From: DASQBT01 sp963782495
GTDB lineage: Bacteria > Pseudomonadota > Gammaproteobacteria > Burkholderiales > Thiobacillaceae
Length of the DNA stretch: 64,000 bases
Assembly (NCBI GenBank): GCA_963782495.1
Contig: CAWAJU010000006.1
Location: 496,001 to 560,000 of the forward strand
Direction: 5' to 3'
Shown: piece after piece, positions 36,353 to 44,934 of the stretch
Layout: each line of letters begins with the position of its first letter
Position numbering within the stretch: position 1 is the first letter of the stretch
Notes under the pieces: generated by a model
Seen by the model: the letters and a program-made list of their open reading frames with translations, nothing else
Database searches by the model: none
What the model was told of the DNA's origin: nothing
Position numbers and translations under genes: made by a program

Positions 36353-36799
36353 ATGGCTGCGAGTCTCGACGTCGAATTGATGAACAAGTCGGAACAAGTT
36401 GCCCGGTATGAAGAGGTAATTTCCGCTACGTCGCTCGATGAACTCGCGTGGGAGTTACGTCGACGTTGGGCGCGACGCTGGTTGGAGGGGGGGCCAACTG
36501 GCTGGATTTCGCGCCTTCAGAAGATGGGCGCGAGAGGCTACCCCGAAGACCTGAGCTCGCAACTGGAGCTAATGTGGGGTATCCGGCACAACATTGTCCA
36601 CTCTGCCGGCTGCGCCACCGCGGAGCTTCTGAAATTACATCCCGAAGTCGCTAAGGGACTAGGTACCGCATACAAGAAGGGAAGAGGAATTGCGGCCTTC
36701 TTCAAGAGCGCAAATGACTTTCTTGAACCAACGGAAAAGTTCTTTCTTGCGCGATATCCAGCGCTTCAAGTGCCGCTTTCTGCCAACGCAACCAACTGA
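36353..36799 (+). CDS. HEPN-like domain protein, probably truncated
   Basis: A 148-residue ORF from the ATG at 36353; the frame is open back to a TAG at 36290, reading ...LVTCIEAYLQDAL. All-helical, with the motif GIRHNIVHSAG, an R-x4-H as in HEPN ribonucleases (RiboL-PSP/MAE_28990-like). The first helix of the family seems to lie partly before the ATG, at the junction with the IS630 end, so the N-terminus may have been lost. HEPN proteins are often toxins or defence RNases; no antitoxin partner is recognisable here. G+C is lower than in the flanking housekeeping genes. Confidence 0.5.
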   Translation: MAASLDVELMNKSEQVARYEEVISATSLDELAWELRRRWARRWLEGGPTGWISRLQKMGARGYPEDLSSQLELMWGIRHNIVHSAGCATAELLKLHPEVAKGLGTAYKKGRGIAAFFKSANDFLEPTEKFFLARYPALQVPLSANATN

Positions 36800-36869
36800 C
36801 AAACCCTTGGGCACATTCCGTCGAGACGGGGGCTTGCCATGCAAGCGAAACTGGCGGGGGTCAAAATTT

Positions 36870-37195
36870 TTTTCCTCCCTCTGAGCTGCCGCGGCTGGCC
36901 GGCTCAAGTCGGTTAACAGCAATGCGGATGTTTGAGCTTCGCTTCCTTCGAAATTATGAGCGAAGTGAGATTCGGCATTGCCCGGCTTGAGCCTGTTGGC
37001 CGCCGGGAGCCGAAGGCCAGCGAAGCGGGGTGGCCTTCTCTTTGGTGCCTTTCTCTTGGCCAAACACAAGAAAGGCCCTAGCTGCCGGGCTACCCCCGGC
37101 CAAAGCACGTTTGAAATGTGGACGCGCCTGGACAATTGTGGCGCTTGCGCGCCGACGCTCTTGACTGGATTGCCGCGCTTCGCTCGCAATGACGG
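36870..37195 (-). repeat. Right arm of about 330-bp inverted repeat
   Basis: Inverted counterpart of 34365-34690. Shared blocks include GGTTAACAGCAATGCGGATG, GCTTCGCTTCCTTCGAAATT, GCATTGCCCGGCTTGAGCCT and CGCAATGACGG. Together the arms bound a 2.8-kb island. The rest of 36800-37257 holds no gene; another CGCTCGCAATGACAG motif lies at 37240-37255, just beyond the arm. Confidence 0.85.
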
Positions 37196-37257
37196 CCTCG
37201 TGTGCTGCCTCGCTACCGGATTCGGTCGCGGCTAGGGCGACGCTCGCAATGACAGCG

Positions 37258-38385
37258 CTAGACAATATCCAGATGATCCAACCCGGTCAGCAGATCCCTG
37301 CCCTTGGACTCCTGGCTGTGCAGCTTGATCTTCAACCGCAGGTCGTTGAGTGAGTCCGCATTGCGCAACGCGTCTTCGTAGCTAATGTAGCCGCCCTCAT
37401 AGAGATCGAACAGGGACTGGTCGAAAGTCTGCATGCCCAGTTCGCGCGACTTGCTCATGATCTCCTTGATCTCGTGCACATGGCCCTTGAAGATCAGGTC
37501 GGAAATAAGCGGCGAGTTGAGCAGGATCTCGACCGCGGCGATGCGGCCGGTACCGTTGCGCATGGGAACCAGGCGCTGCGAGATGAAGGCCCTCAGGTTG
37601 AGGGACAGGTCCATCAGCAACTGGTCGCGCCGGTCGTCCGGGAAGAAGTTGATGATCCGGTCGAGCGCCTGGTTGGCGTTGTTGGCGTGCAGGGTCGACA
37701 GGCACAGGTGGCCGGTTTCGGCAAAGGCGATGGCGTATTCCATGGTATCGCGGTCGCGGATCTCGCCGATCAGGATGACGTCAGGCGCCTGGCGCAGCGT
37801 GTTCTTCAGCGCGGAAAACCAGTCGTGCGTGTCGATGCCCACCTCGCGCTGGGTGATGATGGATTTCTTATGCTCGTGGACGTACTCAATCGGGTCTTCC
37901 ACGGTGATGATGTGATCCGCGGCGAGCTCATTGCGGTAGCCGACCATGGCTGCCAGCGAAGTCGACTTGCCGGTGCCGGTGCCGCCGACGAAGATCACCA
38001 GGCCGCGCTTCACCATGGCAATGTCCTTGAGGACGGGCGGCAGGTTCAGCTCCTCGAACTTGGGTATCCTGGTATTGATGGTGCGCAGCACGATGCCGGT
38101 GCGGCCCTGCTGGACAAAGCAATTGCAGCGGAAGCGGCCGATGTCAGGTGGCGCGATGGCAAAGTTGGCTTCGTTGGTCGCTTCGAAATCATGCCATTGC
38201 CTGTCGTTCATGATGGTGCGCGCCAGTTCCCGGGTGTGGGCGGGGGTCAGGGTCTGATTGGAGACCGGGGTAATCTTGCCATCGACTTTCAGGGCAGGAG
38301 GAAAACCGGCGGTCAGAAACAGGTCGGATGCTTTCTTCGACACCATCAGCCGAAGCAGGTCGTGCACGGTCTTGTCTGCGTTCAT
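37258..38385 (-). CDS. pilU: Type IV pilus retraction ATPase PilU
   Basis: A 375-residue secretion-type ATPase of the PilT/PilU family: an N-terminal PAS-like domain (1-95), then a RecA core with Walker A GGTGTGKST, Asp box, Walker B VILIGEIRDRDTMEY and His box GHLCLSTLHANNANQ. The C-terminal motif is NSPLISDLIFKGHVHEIK, as in PilU rather than the AIRNLIRE of PilT. It assists PilT in retracting type IV pili. It follows pilT by 21 bp. The last residues (LLTGLDHLDIV) are typical of PilU. Confidence 0.94.
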   Translation of the reverse strand: MNADKTVHDLLRLMVSKKASDLFLTAGFPPALKVDGKITPVSNQTLTPAHTRELARTIMNDRQWHDFEATNEANFAIAPPDIGRFRCNCFVQQGRTGIVLRTINTRIPKFEELNLPPVLKDIAMVKRGLVIFVGGTGTGKSTSLAAMVGYRNELAADHIITVEDPIEYVHEHKKSIITQREVGIDTHDWFSALKNTLRQAPDVILIGEIRDRDTMEYAIAFAETGHLCLSTLHANNANQALDRIINFFPDDRRDQLLMDLSLNLRAFISQRLVPMRNGTGRIAAVEILLNSPLISDLIFKGHVHEIKEIMSKSRELGMQTFDQSLFDLYEGGYISYEDALRNADSLNDLRLKIKLHSQESKGRDLLTGLDHLDIV

Positions 38386-38406
38386 TTCAGTTCCTTAAGC
38401 AAATTC

Positions 38407-39450
38407 TCAAGCCAGGAAGGCATCCTTGTTCTGCGCCCGCATGCGCGCCTCGCCCATGGCCACGACATTGCGTCGCACCAGATCCGCGAGGCACTGATCC
38501 AGGGTCTGCATGCCGAGATTGCCGCCGGTCTGGATGGACGAGTACATCTGCGCGACCTTATTCTCACGTATCAGGTTGCGGATCGCCGGTGTGCCGATCA
38601 TGATTTCGTGCGCTGCCACCCGGCCGGTGCCGTCCTTGGTCTTGAGCAGGGTCTGGGCGATGACGGCACGCAGCGATTCGGACAGCATGGCGCGCACCAT
38701 TTCCTTTTCCGCGGCCGGAAACACGTCGATGATCCGGTCGATGGTCTTGGCCGCAGAGGAGGTGTGCAGGGTGCCGAATACCAGGTGACCGGTCTCCGCT
38801 GCAGTCAGGGCCAGGCGTATGGTCTCCAGGTCGCGCATCTCGCCCACCAGGATCACGTCCGGATCCTCGCGCAGCGCCGAGCGCAGGGCATTGGCGAAGC
38901 TCATGGTATGGGGCCCGACCTCGCGCTGGTTGATCAGACATTTCTTGCTCTGATGCACGAATTCGATCGGATCCTCGATGGTGAGGATGTGGGCATACTG
39001 GTTTTCGTTGACATAGTCGACCATCGCCGCCAAGGTGGTCGATTTTCCGGAACCGGTCGGGCCGGTGACCAGCACCACGCCGCGCGGCTGGTCGGAAATA
39101 TCCTTGAAGATGGCCGGCGCATTGAGTTCTTCCAGGGTCAGAACCTTGGAAGGAATGGTCCGGAACACCGCGGCCGCGCCATTCTGCTGGTTGAAAGCGT
39201 TGACGCGAAAGCGCGCGAGCGAGGGAATTTCGAACGAGAAGTCGACCTCAAGGATCTCTTCGTAGGCCTTGCGCTGGCTGTCGTTCATGATGTCATACAC
39301 CATGCGGTGCACGTCCTTGTGTTCCATGGGCGGCAGGTTGATGCGCCGGATGTCGCCATGAACCCGGATCATGGGGGGAAGTCCCGAGGAAAGATGCAAG
39401 TCGGAAGCCTTGTTTTTGACCGAAAATGCAAGCAGTTCAGAAATGTCCAC
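38407..39450 (-). CDS. pilT: Type IV pilus retraction ATPase PilT
   Basis: A 347-residue hexameric retraction motor with Walker A GPTGSGKST, Walker B DVILVGEMRDLET, His box GHLVFGTLHTSSAAKT and the PilT-specific AIRNLIRENKVAQM motif. It depolymerises pilin, giving twitching motility and DNA uptake. It forms an operon with pilU and is divergent from proC across 334 bp. Confidence 0.96.
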   Translation of the reverse strand: MDISELLAFSVKNKASDLHLSSGLPPMIRVHGDIRRINLPPMEHKDVHRMVYDIMNDSQRKAYEEILEVDFSFEIPSLARFRVNAFNQQNGAAAVFRTIPSKVLTLEELNAPAIFKDISDQPRGVVLVTGPTGSGKSTTLAAMVDYVNENQYAHILTIEDPIEFVHQSKKCLINQREVGPHTMSFANALRSALREDPDVILVGEMRDLETIRLALTAAETGHLVFGTLHTSSAAKTIDRIIDVFPAAEKEMVRAMLSESLRAVIAQTLLKTKDGTGRVAAHEIMIGTPAIRNLIRENKVAQMYSSIQTGGNLGMQTLDQCLADLVRRNVVAMGEARMRAQNKDAFLA

Positions 39451-39784
39451 GTGGTCTTGTCCTGATGGTTTTTGGCGGGATGGTCCCGTTTAGCGCCTAT
39501 ATATTACGTCGAGCCGACCTTTAACTTAAGTCTGCTCCGGCCCCAGGCCCTGACAACATTGGCCTGAAGCTGCCAAGTGTGCGAGCTGATTGCCACAGCA
39601 TGCCATAGTGCCGGCTGGGAGGCCACCCGTGTGCAATTGATGGGCCGGCTGGCACACTCTCACAGCGGAATGACCTGCGCGTGAACCGGCCCCGCATCCT
39701 GTACGGAGCAACTTCCGGGTAGCGTAAAATAAGCCTTCCCAGGTCGCCCACGTGCGGCCTTGCGCGACTCCTTAGAGGCATTCT
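39451..39784. other. Divergent pilT-proC spacer
   Basis: No gene is supported. In many relatives yggS (pyridoxal phosphate homeostasis protein) lies here between pilT and proC; no trace of its PLP-lysine motif is seen. A weak -35/-10 pair (TTAAGT, 17 bp, TAATAT on the minus strand, 39498-39526) could serve pilT, and TAAAAT at 39725 could serve proC. A minus-strand frame that continues under proC is a shadow. Confidence 0.45.
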
Positions 39785-40603
39785 ATGCAAAGCAGCTTGA
39801 CATTCATCGGCGGCGGCAACATGGCCACTGCCATCATCGCCGGGCTCACCGCCAGCGGTTTGGCAGGCGGCCACATTGAGGTGGTGGACCCTTCGGCCGA
39901 AGCGCGCGACCGGCTGGCAGGCCGCTTCGGGCTCCGGTTGGCCGCGGACTTGGGCGAGGCCAGGATCCACGAGGTAATTGTGCTGGCGGTCAAGCCCCAG
40001 CAATTGCCGGTGGTGGCGGCGGCACTGGCGCCCCGGCTCGATGATCAGTTGGTGCTGTCCATTGCAGCCGGGGTCCGAGTGGCGGACCTGGTTCGGTGGC
40101 TGGGGGGCTACGGTGCAATAGTTCGCACCATGCCCAACACCCCGGCCATGGTGGGGGCAGGAATCACTGGCCTGTATGCGGCGCCCGCTGTCCATGCGGC
40201 GGGCCGCTCGGCGGCCGAGGGCATCATGCGCGCGGTCGGCGGCGTGGTTTGGGTCAAGGAGGAAAGCCTGTTGGACGCGGTTACCGCGGTATCCGGCAGC
40301 GGGCCGGCGTATGTCTTCTATTTCATTGAAGCCCTGGAAGCCGCCGCGTTGGAAGTCGGCCTAGCGCCAGACGCCGCGCGGACCCTGGCGCTGCAAACCT
40401 TCCTCGGGGCTTCCCGGCTGGCGCTGGAATCCGGCGAGGAACCGGCCCGGCTGCGCGCCCAGGTGACCTCCAAGGGGGGCACCACCGAACAGGGCATCGC
40501 CAGTCTGGATGCGGGGCAGGTCAAGGCTGCCATCAGTGCTGCGGTCAAGGCGGCCCACGCCCGCTCGATGCAATTGGGCGAAGAATTGGGGAGGCTGGCC
40601 TGA
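39785..40603 (+). CDS. proC: Pyrroline-5-carboxylate reductase
   Basis: A 272-residue ProC, the last step of proline synthesis (NAD(P)H reduction of P5C). An N-terminal Rossmann loop (FIGGGNMATAIIAGL) is followed by VLAVKPQQ, MPNTPAMVGAG and the C-terminal signature GSGPAYVFYFIEALEAAALEVGL. The stop overlaps the yggT start by one base (TGATG). proA, the preceding enzyme of the pathway, is at 47.5 kb. Confidence 0.96.
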   Translation: MQSSLTFIGGGNMATAIIAGLTASGLAGGHIEVVDPSAEARDRLAGRFGLRLAADLGEARIHEVIVLAVKPQQLPVVAAALAPRLDDQLVLSIAAGVRVADLVRWLGGYGAIVRTMPNTPAMVGAGITGLYAAPAVHAAGRSAAEGIMRAVGGVVWVKEESLLDAVTAVSGSGPAYVFYFIEALEAAALEVGLAPDAARTLALQTFLGASRLALESGEEPARLRAQVTSKGGTTEQGIASLDAGQVKAAISAAVKAAHARSMQLGEELGRLA

Positions 40604-41178
40604 TGCTGGCAGGAGCCCTGTCTTTCCTGGTTCAAACCTTGGGCAACCTGCTGGCGATCGCCTTTCTGTTGCGCTTTGTCATGCAAGTATTGCGGGTACC
40701 CTTTTCCAATCCGTTTTCCCAGTTCGTCGTCGCGGTTACGGATTTCGCCGTGCGTCCGACGCGCCGTTTGATTCCCGGCTGGGGCGGCATGGACTGGGCA
40801 AGCCTGACACTCGCGTGGCTGGTGGTGTTTGTGGTGACCATCTGTCTGCACTGGCTCGGCGGTTTTCCATTTAGCCTGGTAGGCATCGGCGTGTGGCCCA
40901 TCCTGGCCGGGCTGGCGCTAGTGGAACTGGTGAAGTTGGCCATCTACCTACTCATGGGCTTGGTGTTGATTCGCGCCATCCTTTCCTGGGTCAATCCCTA
41001 TTCGCCCCTTGCCCCGGTCATCTACCCCCTGACCGAGCCGCTTCTAAGGCCGCTGCGCCAAATATTGCCGGACGTCGGCGGGGTGGACCTCTCGCCGCTG
41101 ATCTTGCTGCTGCTCGCTCAACTGGTCATCATGGTGCCCGTGACACTGTTGGAGGGGGCCCTGCGTTCCCTGTATTGA
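40603..41178 (+). CDS. YggT family membrane protein
   Basis: A 191-residue protein made of two YggT repeats, each with two hydrophobic helices and the conserved RAILSWVNPYSPLAPVIYPLTEPLLRPLRQILP-type segment (second repeat near 125-160; first repeat RFVMQVLRVPFSNPFSQF). The family is linked to osmotic tolerance and, in some bacteria, to cell division or thylakoid biogenesis. It sits between proC and yggU as in most proteobacteria. Confidence 0.92.
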   Translation: MLAGALSFLVQTLGNLLAIAFLLRFVMQVLRVPFSNPFSQFVVAVTDFAVRPTRRLIPGWGGMDWASLTLAWLVVFVVTICLHWLGGFPFSLVGIGVWPILAGLALVELVKLAIYLLMGLVLIRAILSWVNPYSPLAPVIYPLTEPLLRPLRQILPDVGGVDLSPLILLLLAQLVIMVPVTLLEGALRSLY

Positions 41179-41185
41179 GAAAGCA

Positions 41186-41503
41186 ATGGAAAATCTGCCC
41201 GTCTGGGCCCGCCATGACCAGGATATGTGGCTGCTGGAAATCCACGTCCAGCCTGGCGCCAAGACCAGTGAAATCGTTGGCCAGCACGGTGACCGACTCA
41301 AGATCAAGATCGCCGCCCCGCCCGCCGATAATGCAGCGAACGAAGCCTTGATTGAATTCATCGCCAAGACGGCGGGCGTGCCCAAATCGCGGGTGAAGCT
41401 GATCCGCGGGCAGAGTAGCCGGTTGAAGACCCTGGCAGTGGAAGACCCACAGCGCAGGTTTCTTGAGCTATTAACCACGAGTAGAGATTTGCCCGCCCTA
41501 TGA
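41186..41503 (+). CDS. YggU/DUF167 family protein
   Basis: A 105-residue DUF167 protein: LEIHVQPGAKTSEIVGQHGDRLKIKIAAPPADNAANEALIEFIAK, then SRVKLIRGQSSRLKTLAV, the standard pattern of the family. A small alpha/beta fold of unknown role. It starts 7 bp after yggT and overlaps the GTPase gene by 4 bp, making a four-gene operon. Confidence 0.93.
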   Translation: MENLPVWARHDQDMWLLEIHVQPGAKTSEIVGQHGDRLKIKIAAPPADNAANEALIEFIAKTAGVPKSRVKLIRGQSSRLKTLAVEDPQRRFLELLTTSRDLPAL

Positions 41504-43398
41504 GTGCATTGCTGCAACGCGAGATCGCTGACTATACCGCGCGGCGCGACCGCCTGGTTTCGGCCATCCTGGACTTTTCCGATTGGCTTGATCGACACCG
41601 CGGTATGGATGCGGAGCGCAGCCTGCGCATGCTGGACACAGCGGATGCATTGAAGAAGGACCGCCTGACGCTGGCGTTCGTGGCGGAATTCTCGCGCGGC
41701 AAGACTGAACTCATCAATGCCCTGTTCTTTGCCGACTACGGCTGCCGCCTGTTGCCTTCCGATGCGGGGCGCACCACCATGTGCCCAACCGAAATCTACT
41801 TCGACCCTCTGGAAGAACCGGGCCTGCGACTGCTGCCCATCGAATCCCGCCTGCGCGTCGAGTCCCTGAGCCACCTGAAACTGTTGCCGGTGGAATGGAG
41901 CCGGGCCAGGCTGGATCCGAAACAGCCGGAGCAAATTGCCCGCACCCTGGGCATGCTGTCAGAGGTCAAGCGGGTGGCGCCGGACGAAGCCCGGGCCTTG
42001 GGCTTGGGGGAAGGAGACGACCTGCCCCGGGCCAATAAGGACGACGCTGCGGTGGAAATTCCTGCCTGGCGCTACGCCATGCTCAACATTCCCCATCCCC
42101 TGCTCAAGGCCGGGCTCACCATACTGGATACCCCCGGTCTGAATGCCCTGGGCGCGGAACCGGAACTGACCCTCGCGGCCATACCCAGCGCACATGCCGT
42201 ATTGTTCCTGCTTGCCACTGACACCGGGGTGACCAAGTCCGATCTGGAGATCTGGCAGAACCACGTGGAATGCCATGCCAACTATCATATTGCGGTGCTC
42301 AACAAAGTGGACATGCTTTGGGATGAACTCAAAAGCGATGAGGAAACCGGCGCCACCGTCCAGCGCCAGTTGGAGGAGACCGCCCGCATACTCAACCTGC
42401 CGATAAATCAGGTGTTCAGCGTTTCAGCCAAGAAGGCCCTGGTTGGCAAGGTAAAGAAAGATGCCGGGCTGGTTGCGCGATCTGGAGTGGCGAACCTGGA
42501 ACACGTCATTGGCAACACCATCATTCCAGCCCGGCGCGATATTGTTACCCACGCCGCCCAAGCGGAAATCGGGGCGATGCTGGATACCCAGCGCATGCGT
42601 CTGGCGAGCCAAATCCGCGCCCTCGCCCTGGAGTGGCACGACCTGTCGAATCTGACCGGCAAGAGCCAGGGCGCGATCCGGCAGATGCGCGAGCGTATGG
42701 TGCAGGATAAGGAACGCTACGATGCCACTGCCGACGAATTCAAGGTGACACGCCGCACGGTCATGCTCCAGGGCGACGAGCTGCGGGATAAGCTTGATGC
42801 GGGCGCGCTGGAAGAGCTGCTGCGCGAGGCGCATGAGAAGATGGAAGGACGCTGGACTACGGGTGGTCTGATTCGCAACATGCATGACGTGGCGAATCAG
42901 GTCAAGAGCCGCTTCTCCAAGGCCAGCCGCCTGTCGAACCAGGTCAAGAATTATCTCAACGAGGCCAGCGAGCGATTCCATCGCGAACACGGCCTGGCCA
43001 CCATGGTCATTCCGCCCCTCGACCTCACCGCCTATCGTTATCGAATCGAAAGACTGGTGCAGCAGACCGAGATATTCTGCAAGGATCCGGCCAATCTGCT
43101 GGTGGAAAAGCGCTTCATGATCCGGCGTTTCCATGCCGGCGTCGCAGATGAAGTGCGCAAGGCCTATGGCTTGGCGGCCAAGGACGCCGGGCGCTGGCTG
43201 CGCATCGCGCTGGATCCCATCATGGTGCGGATCATGGAACATAAGGCCTTGCTCGACTCGCGCCTGGACAATCTCAAGCAAACCATGGCCAACATGGATC
43301 AACTGCACGCCCGCATGGCCGAACTAAGAAGCCAGGCCGCCGAGCTGAGGCGGGAGCGCGCCAACCTGGACGCAATTGCCGCACGGCTTAAGGACTGA
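41500..43398 (+). CDS. Dynamin-like large GTPase
   Basis: A 632-residue bacterial dynamin-family protein. GTPase domain (about 55-330): the G1 loop reads VAEFSRGKTEL (dynamins usually have GEFSxGKS, so the first Gly is Ala), G3 is LDTPGLNALGAE, and G4 is VLNKVD. Then a long helical stalk (about 340-632) with amphipathic, coiled-coil segments. Such proteins remodel or tether membranes. It is the last gene of proC-yggT-yggU-GTPase, overlapping yggU by 4 bp, so a role with the YggT membrane protein is possible (inference). Confidence 0.85.
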   Translation: MSALLQREIADYTARRDRLVSAILDFSDWLDRHRGMDAERSLRMLDTADALKKDRLTLAFVAEFSRGKTELINALFFADYGCRLLPSDAGRTTMCPTEIYFDPLEEPGLRLLPIESRLRVESLSHLKLLPVEWSRARLDPKQPEQIARTLGMLSEVKRVAPDEARALGLGEGDDLPRANKDDAAVEIPAWRYAMLNIPHPLLKAGLTILDTPGLNALGAEPELTLAAIPSAHAVLFLLATDTGVTKSDLEIWQNHVECHANYHIAVLNKVDMLWDELKSDEETGATVQRQLEETARILNLPINQVFSVSAKKALVGKVKKDAGLVARSGVANLEHVIGNTIIPARRDIVTHAAQAEIGAMLDTQRMRLASQIRALALEWHDLSNLTGKSQGAIRQMRERMVQDKERYDATADEFKVTRRTVMLQGDELRDKLDAGALEELLREAHEKMEGRWTTGGLIRNMHDVANQVKSRFSKASRLSNQVKNYLNEASERFHREHGLATMVIPPLDLTAYRYRIERLVQQTEIFCKDPANLLVEKRFMIRRFHAGVADEVRKAYGLAAKDAGRWLRIALDPIMVRIMEHKALLDSRLDNLKQTMANMDQLHARMAELRSQAAELRRERANLDAIAARLKD

Positions 43399-43406
43399 GC
43401 AAGACA

Positions 43407-44861
43407 CTACAGCAGAATGATGTCGAACTGCTCCTGGCTGTAAGCCGTTTCCACCTGCAGTGAAATGGGTTTGCCGATGAAGTCACCCAGTTGGGCAAGA
43501 TTTTGCGATTCTTCATCCAGAAACAGATCGATCACGCTTTGTGACGCGAGGATGCGATATTCGCGCGCGTCGAATTGACGCGCCTCGCGCAGGATTTCAC
43601 GCAGGATGTCGTAGCACACGGTGCGGGCGGTCTTGATTTCGCCGCGTCCCTGGCAGGTGGGGCAAGGCTCGCACAGGACATGGGCCAGGGATTCCCGGGT
43701 GCGCTTGCGGGTCATCTCAACCAGGCCCAGCGAGGAAAAACCGCTGACCGTGGTGCGCGTGGAGTCGCGGGCGAGGACTTTCCTCAGTTCCGCCAACACG
43801 GCTTCCCGGTGTTCGGCATTCTCCATGTCGATGAAATCGACGATAACGATGCCGCCCAGGTTCCTTAAGCGCAGCTGACGCGCGATGGTCTGGGCGGCTT
43901 CAAGATTGGTCTTGAATATGGTGTCGTCAAAATTGCGCGCACCGACGTAGGCGCCGGTGTTCACGTCAATGGTGGTGAGCGCCTCGGTTTGATCGATGAT
44001 GAGATAGCCGCCGGACTTGAGATCCACGCGCCGCGCCAGCGCCTTTTCGATCTCTTCCTCGATCGCATGCAAATCAAACAGCGGGCGTTCGGCAGTGTAA
44101 TGCTGCAGCTTGCCGCTGCCCAGGCTGCTGTAGTTGTGGGCGAACTCGTGCATCTTCTGAAAAGTCTCGCGCGAATCGACCAGAATGCGCGCCGTTTCCG
44201 GATTGACGAAGTCGCGCACCACGCGGAGGCTCAAATTCAGGTCCAGATACAGGGCGCAGGGCGCAATGCAATGATTGGCCTTGCCCTCGATGTCGTCCCA
44301 AAGTTTGCGCAGGTAGGCGATGTCCGCCTGCATGTCGGCGTCGCTGGCGGTCTCGGCCACGGTGCGCACGATGAATCCGCCATGTTCTTCAGGCGGAATC
44401 AGTTGCTGCAGCTTCTGACGTAGGAGTTCCCGCTCTTCCTCGCCCTCGATCTTTTGCGAGATGCCGATATGGGATTCCTGCGGCAGATACACGAGATAAC
44501 GGCCGGCAAAGCTGATCTGGGTGGAAAGCCGCGCGCCCTTGCTGCCAATCGGGTCCTTGATCACCTGCACCACCAGGCTCTGTCCTTCATGCAGGATGCG
44601 CTCGATCGGACGCTCTTCATCACCGTTCTTGCCTGTGTACCAGATGTCGGCGACGTGCAGGAATGCGGCGCGCTCCAAGCCGATATCGACGAACGCTGAT
44701 TGCATGCCCGGCAGTACCCGGACCACGCGGCCCAGATAGACGTTGCTCACCAACCCGCGGCACGTCGCCCGTTCGATATGCAGTTCCTGGACCGAGCCCA
44801 GGTGCAGCACCGCCACCCGAGTCTCCTGTGGGGTGACGTTAACCAGTATCTCTTCGCTCAT
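43407..44861 (-). CDS. rng: Ribonuclease G
   Basis: A 484-residue RNase E/G family endonuclease: an S1 domain near 40-120, RNase H-like and catalytic regions with VDINTGAYVGARNFDDT and IVIVDFIDMENAEH (metal-binding aspartates), and a Zn-link region, CEPCPTCQGRGEI. It matures 16S rRNA 5' ends and degrades RNA. Without the RNase E tail it is RNase G. I chose the ATG at 44861 (MSEEILVNVTPQE), preceded by GGAG; a start at 44882 adds seven residues. Confidence 0.95.
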   Translation of the reverse strand: MSEEILVNVTPQETRVAVLHLGSVQELHIERATCRGLVSNVYLGRVVRVLPGMQSAFVDIGLERAAFLHVADIWYTGKNGDEERPIERILHEGQSLVVQVIKDPIGSKGARLSTQISFAGRYLVYLPQESHIGISQKIEGEEERELLRQKLQQLIPPEEHGGFIVRTVAETASDADMQADIAYLRKLWDDIEGKANHCIAPCALYLDLNLSLRVVRDFVNPETARILVDSRETFQKMHEFAHNYSSLGSGKLQHYTAERPLFDLHAIEEEIEKALARRVDLKSGGYLIIDQTEALTTIDVNTGAYVGARNFDDTIFKTNLEAAQTIARQLRLRNLGGIVIVDFIDMENAEHREAVLAELRKVLARDSTRTTVSGFSSLGLVEMTRKRTRESLAHVLCEPCPTCQGRGEIKTARTVCYDILREILREARQFDAREYRILASQSVIDLFLDEESQNLAQLGDFIGKPISLQVETAYSQEQFDIILL

Positions 44862-44934
44862 GGCGAATTCTCCAATTCTCAATCAGCGCACGCAGGTGTA
44901 GTGATTGAAAACTCCTGGGGCGTGATGACACGCC

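Noticed and set aside
36659..37265. Minus-strand frames in the right repeat arm
   Set aside because: Translations of the dispersed repeat; similar frames occur in the left arm in a different phase.
39521..40195. 224-codon minus-strand frame under proC
   Set aside because: Shadow of proC; low-complexity translation and no family resemblance.
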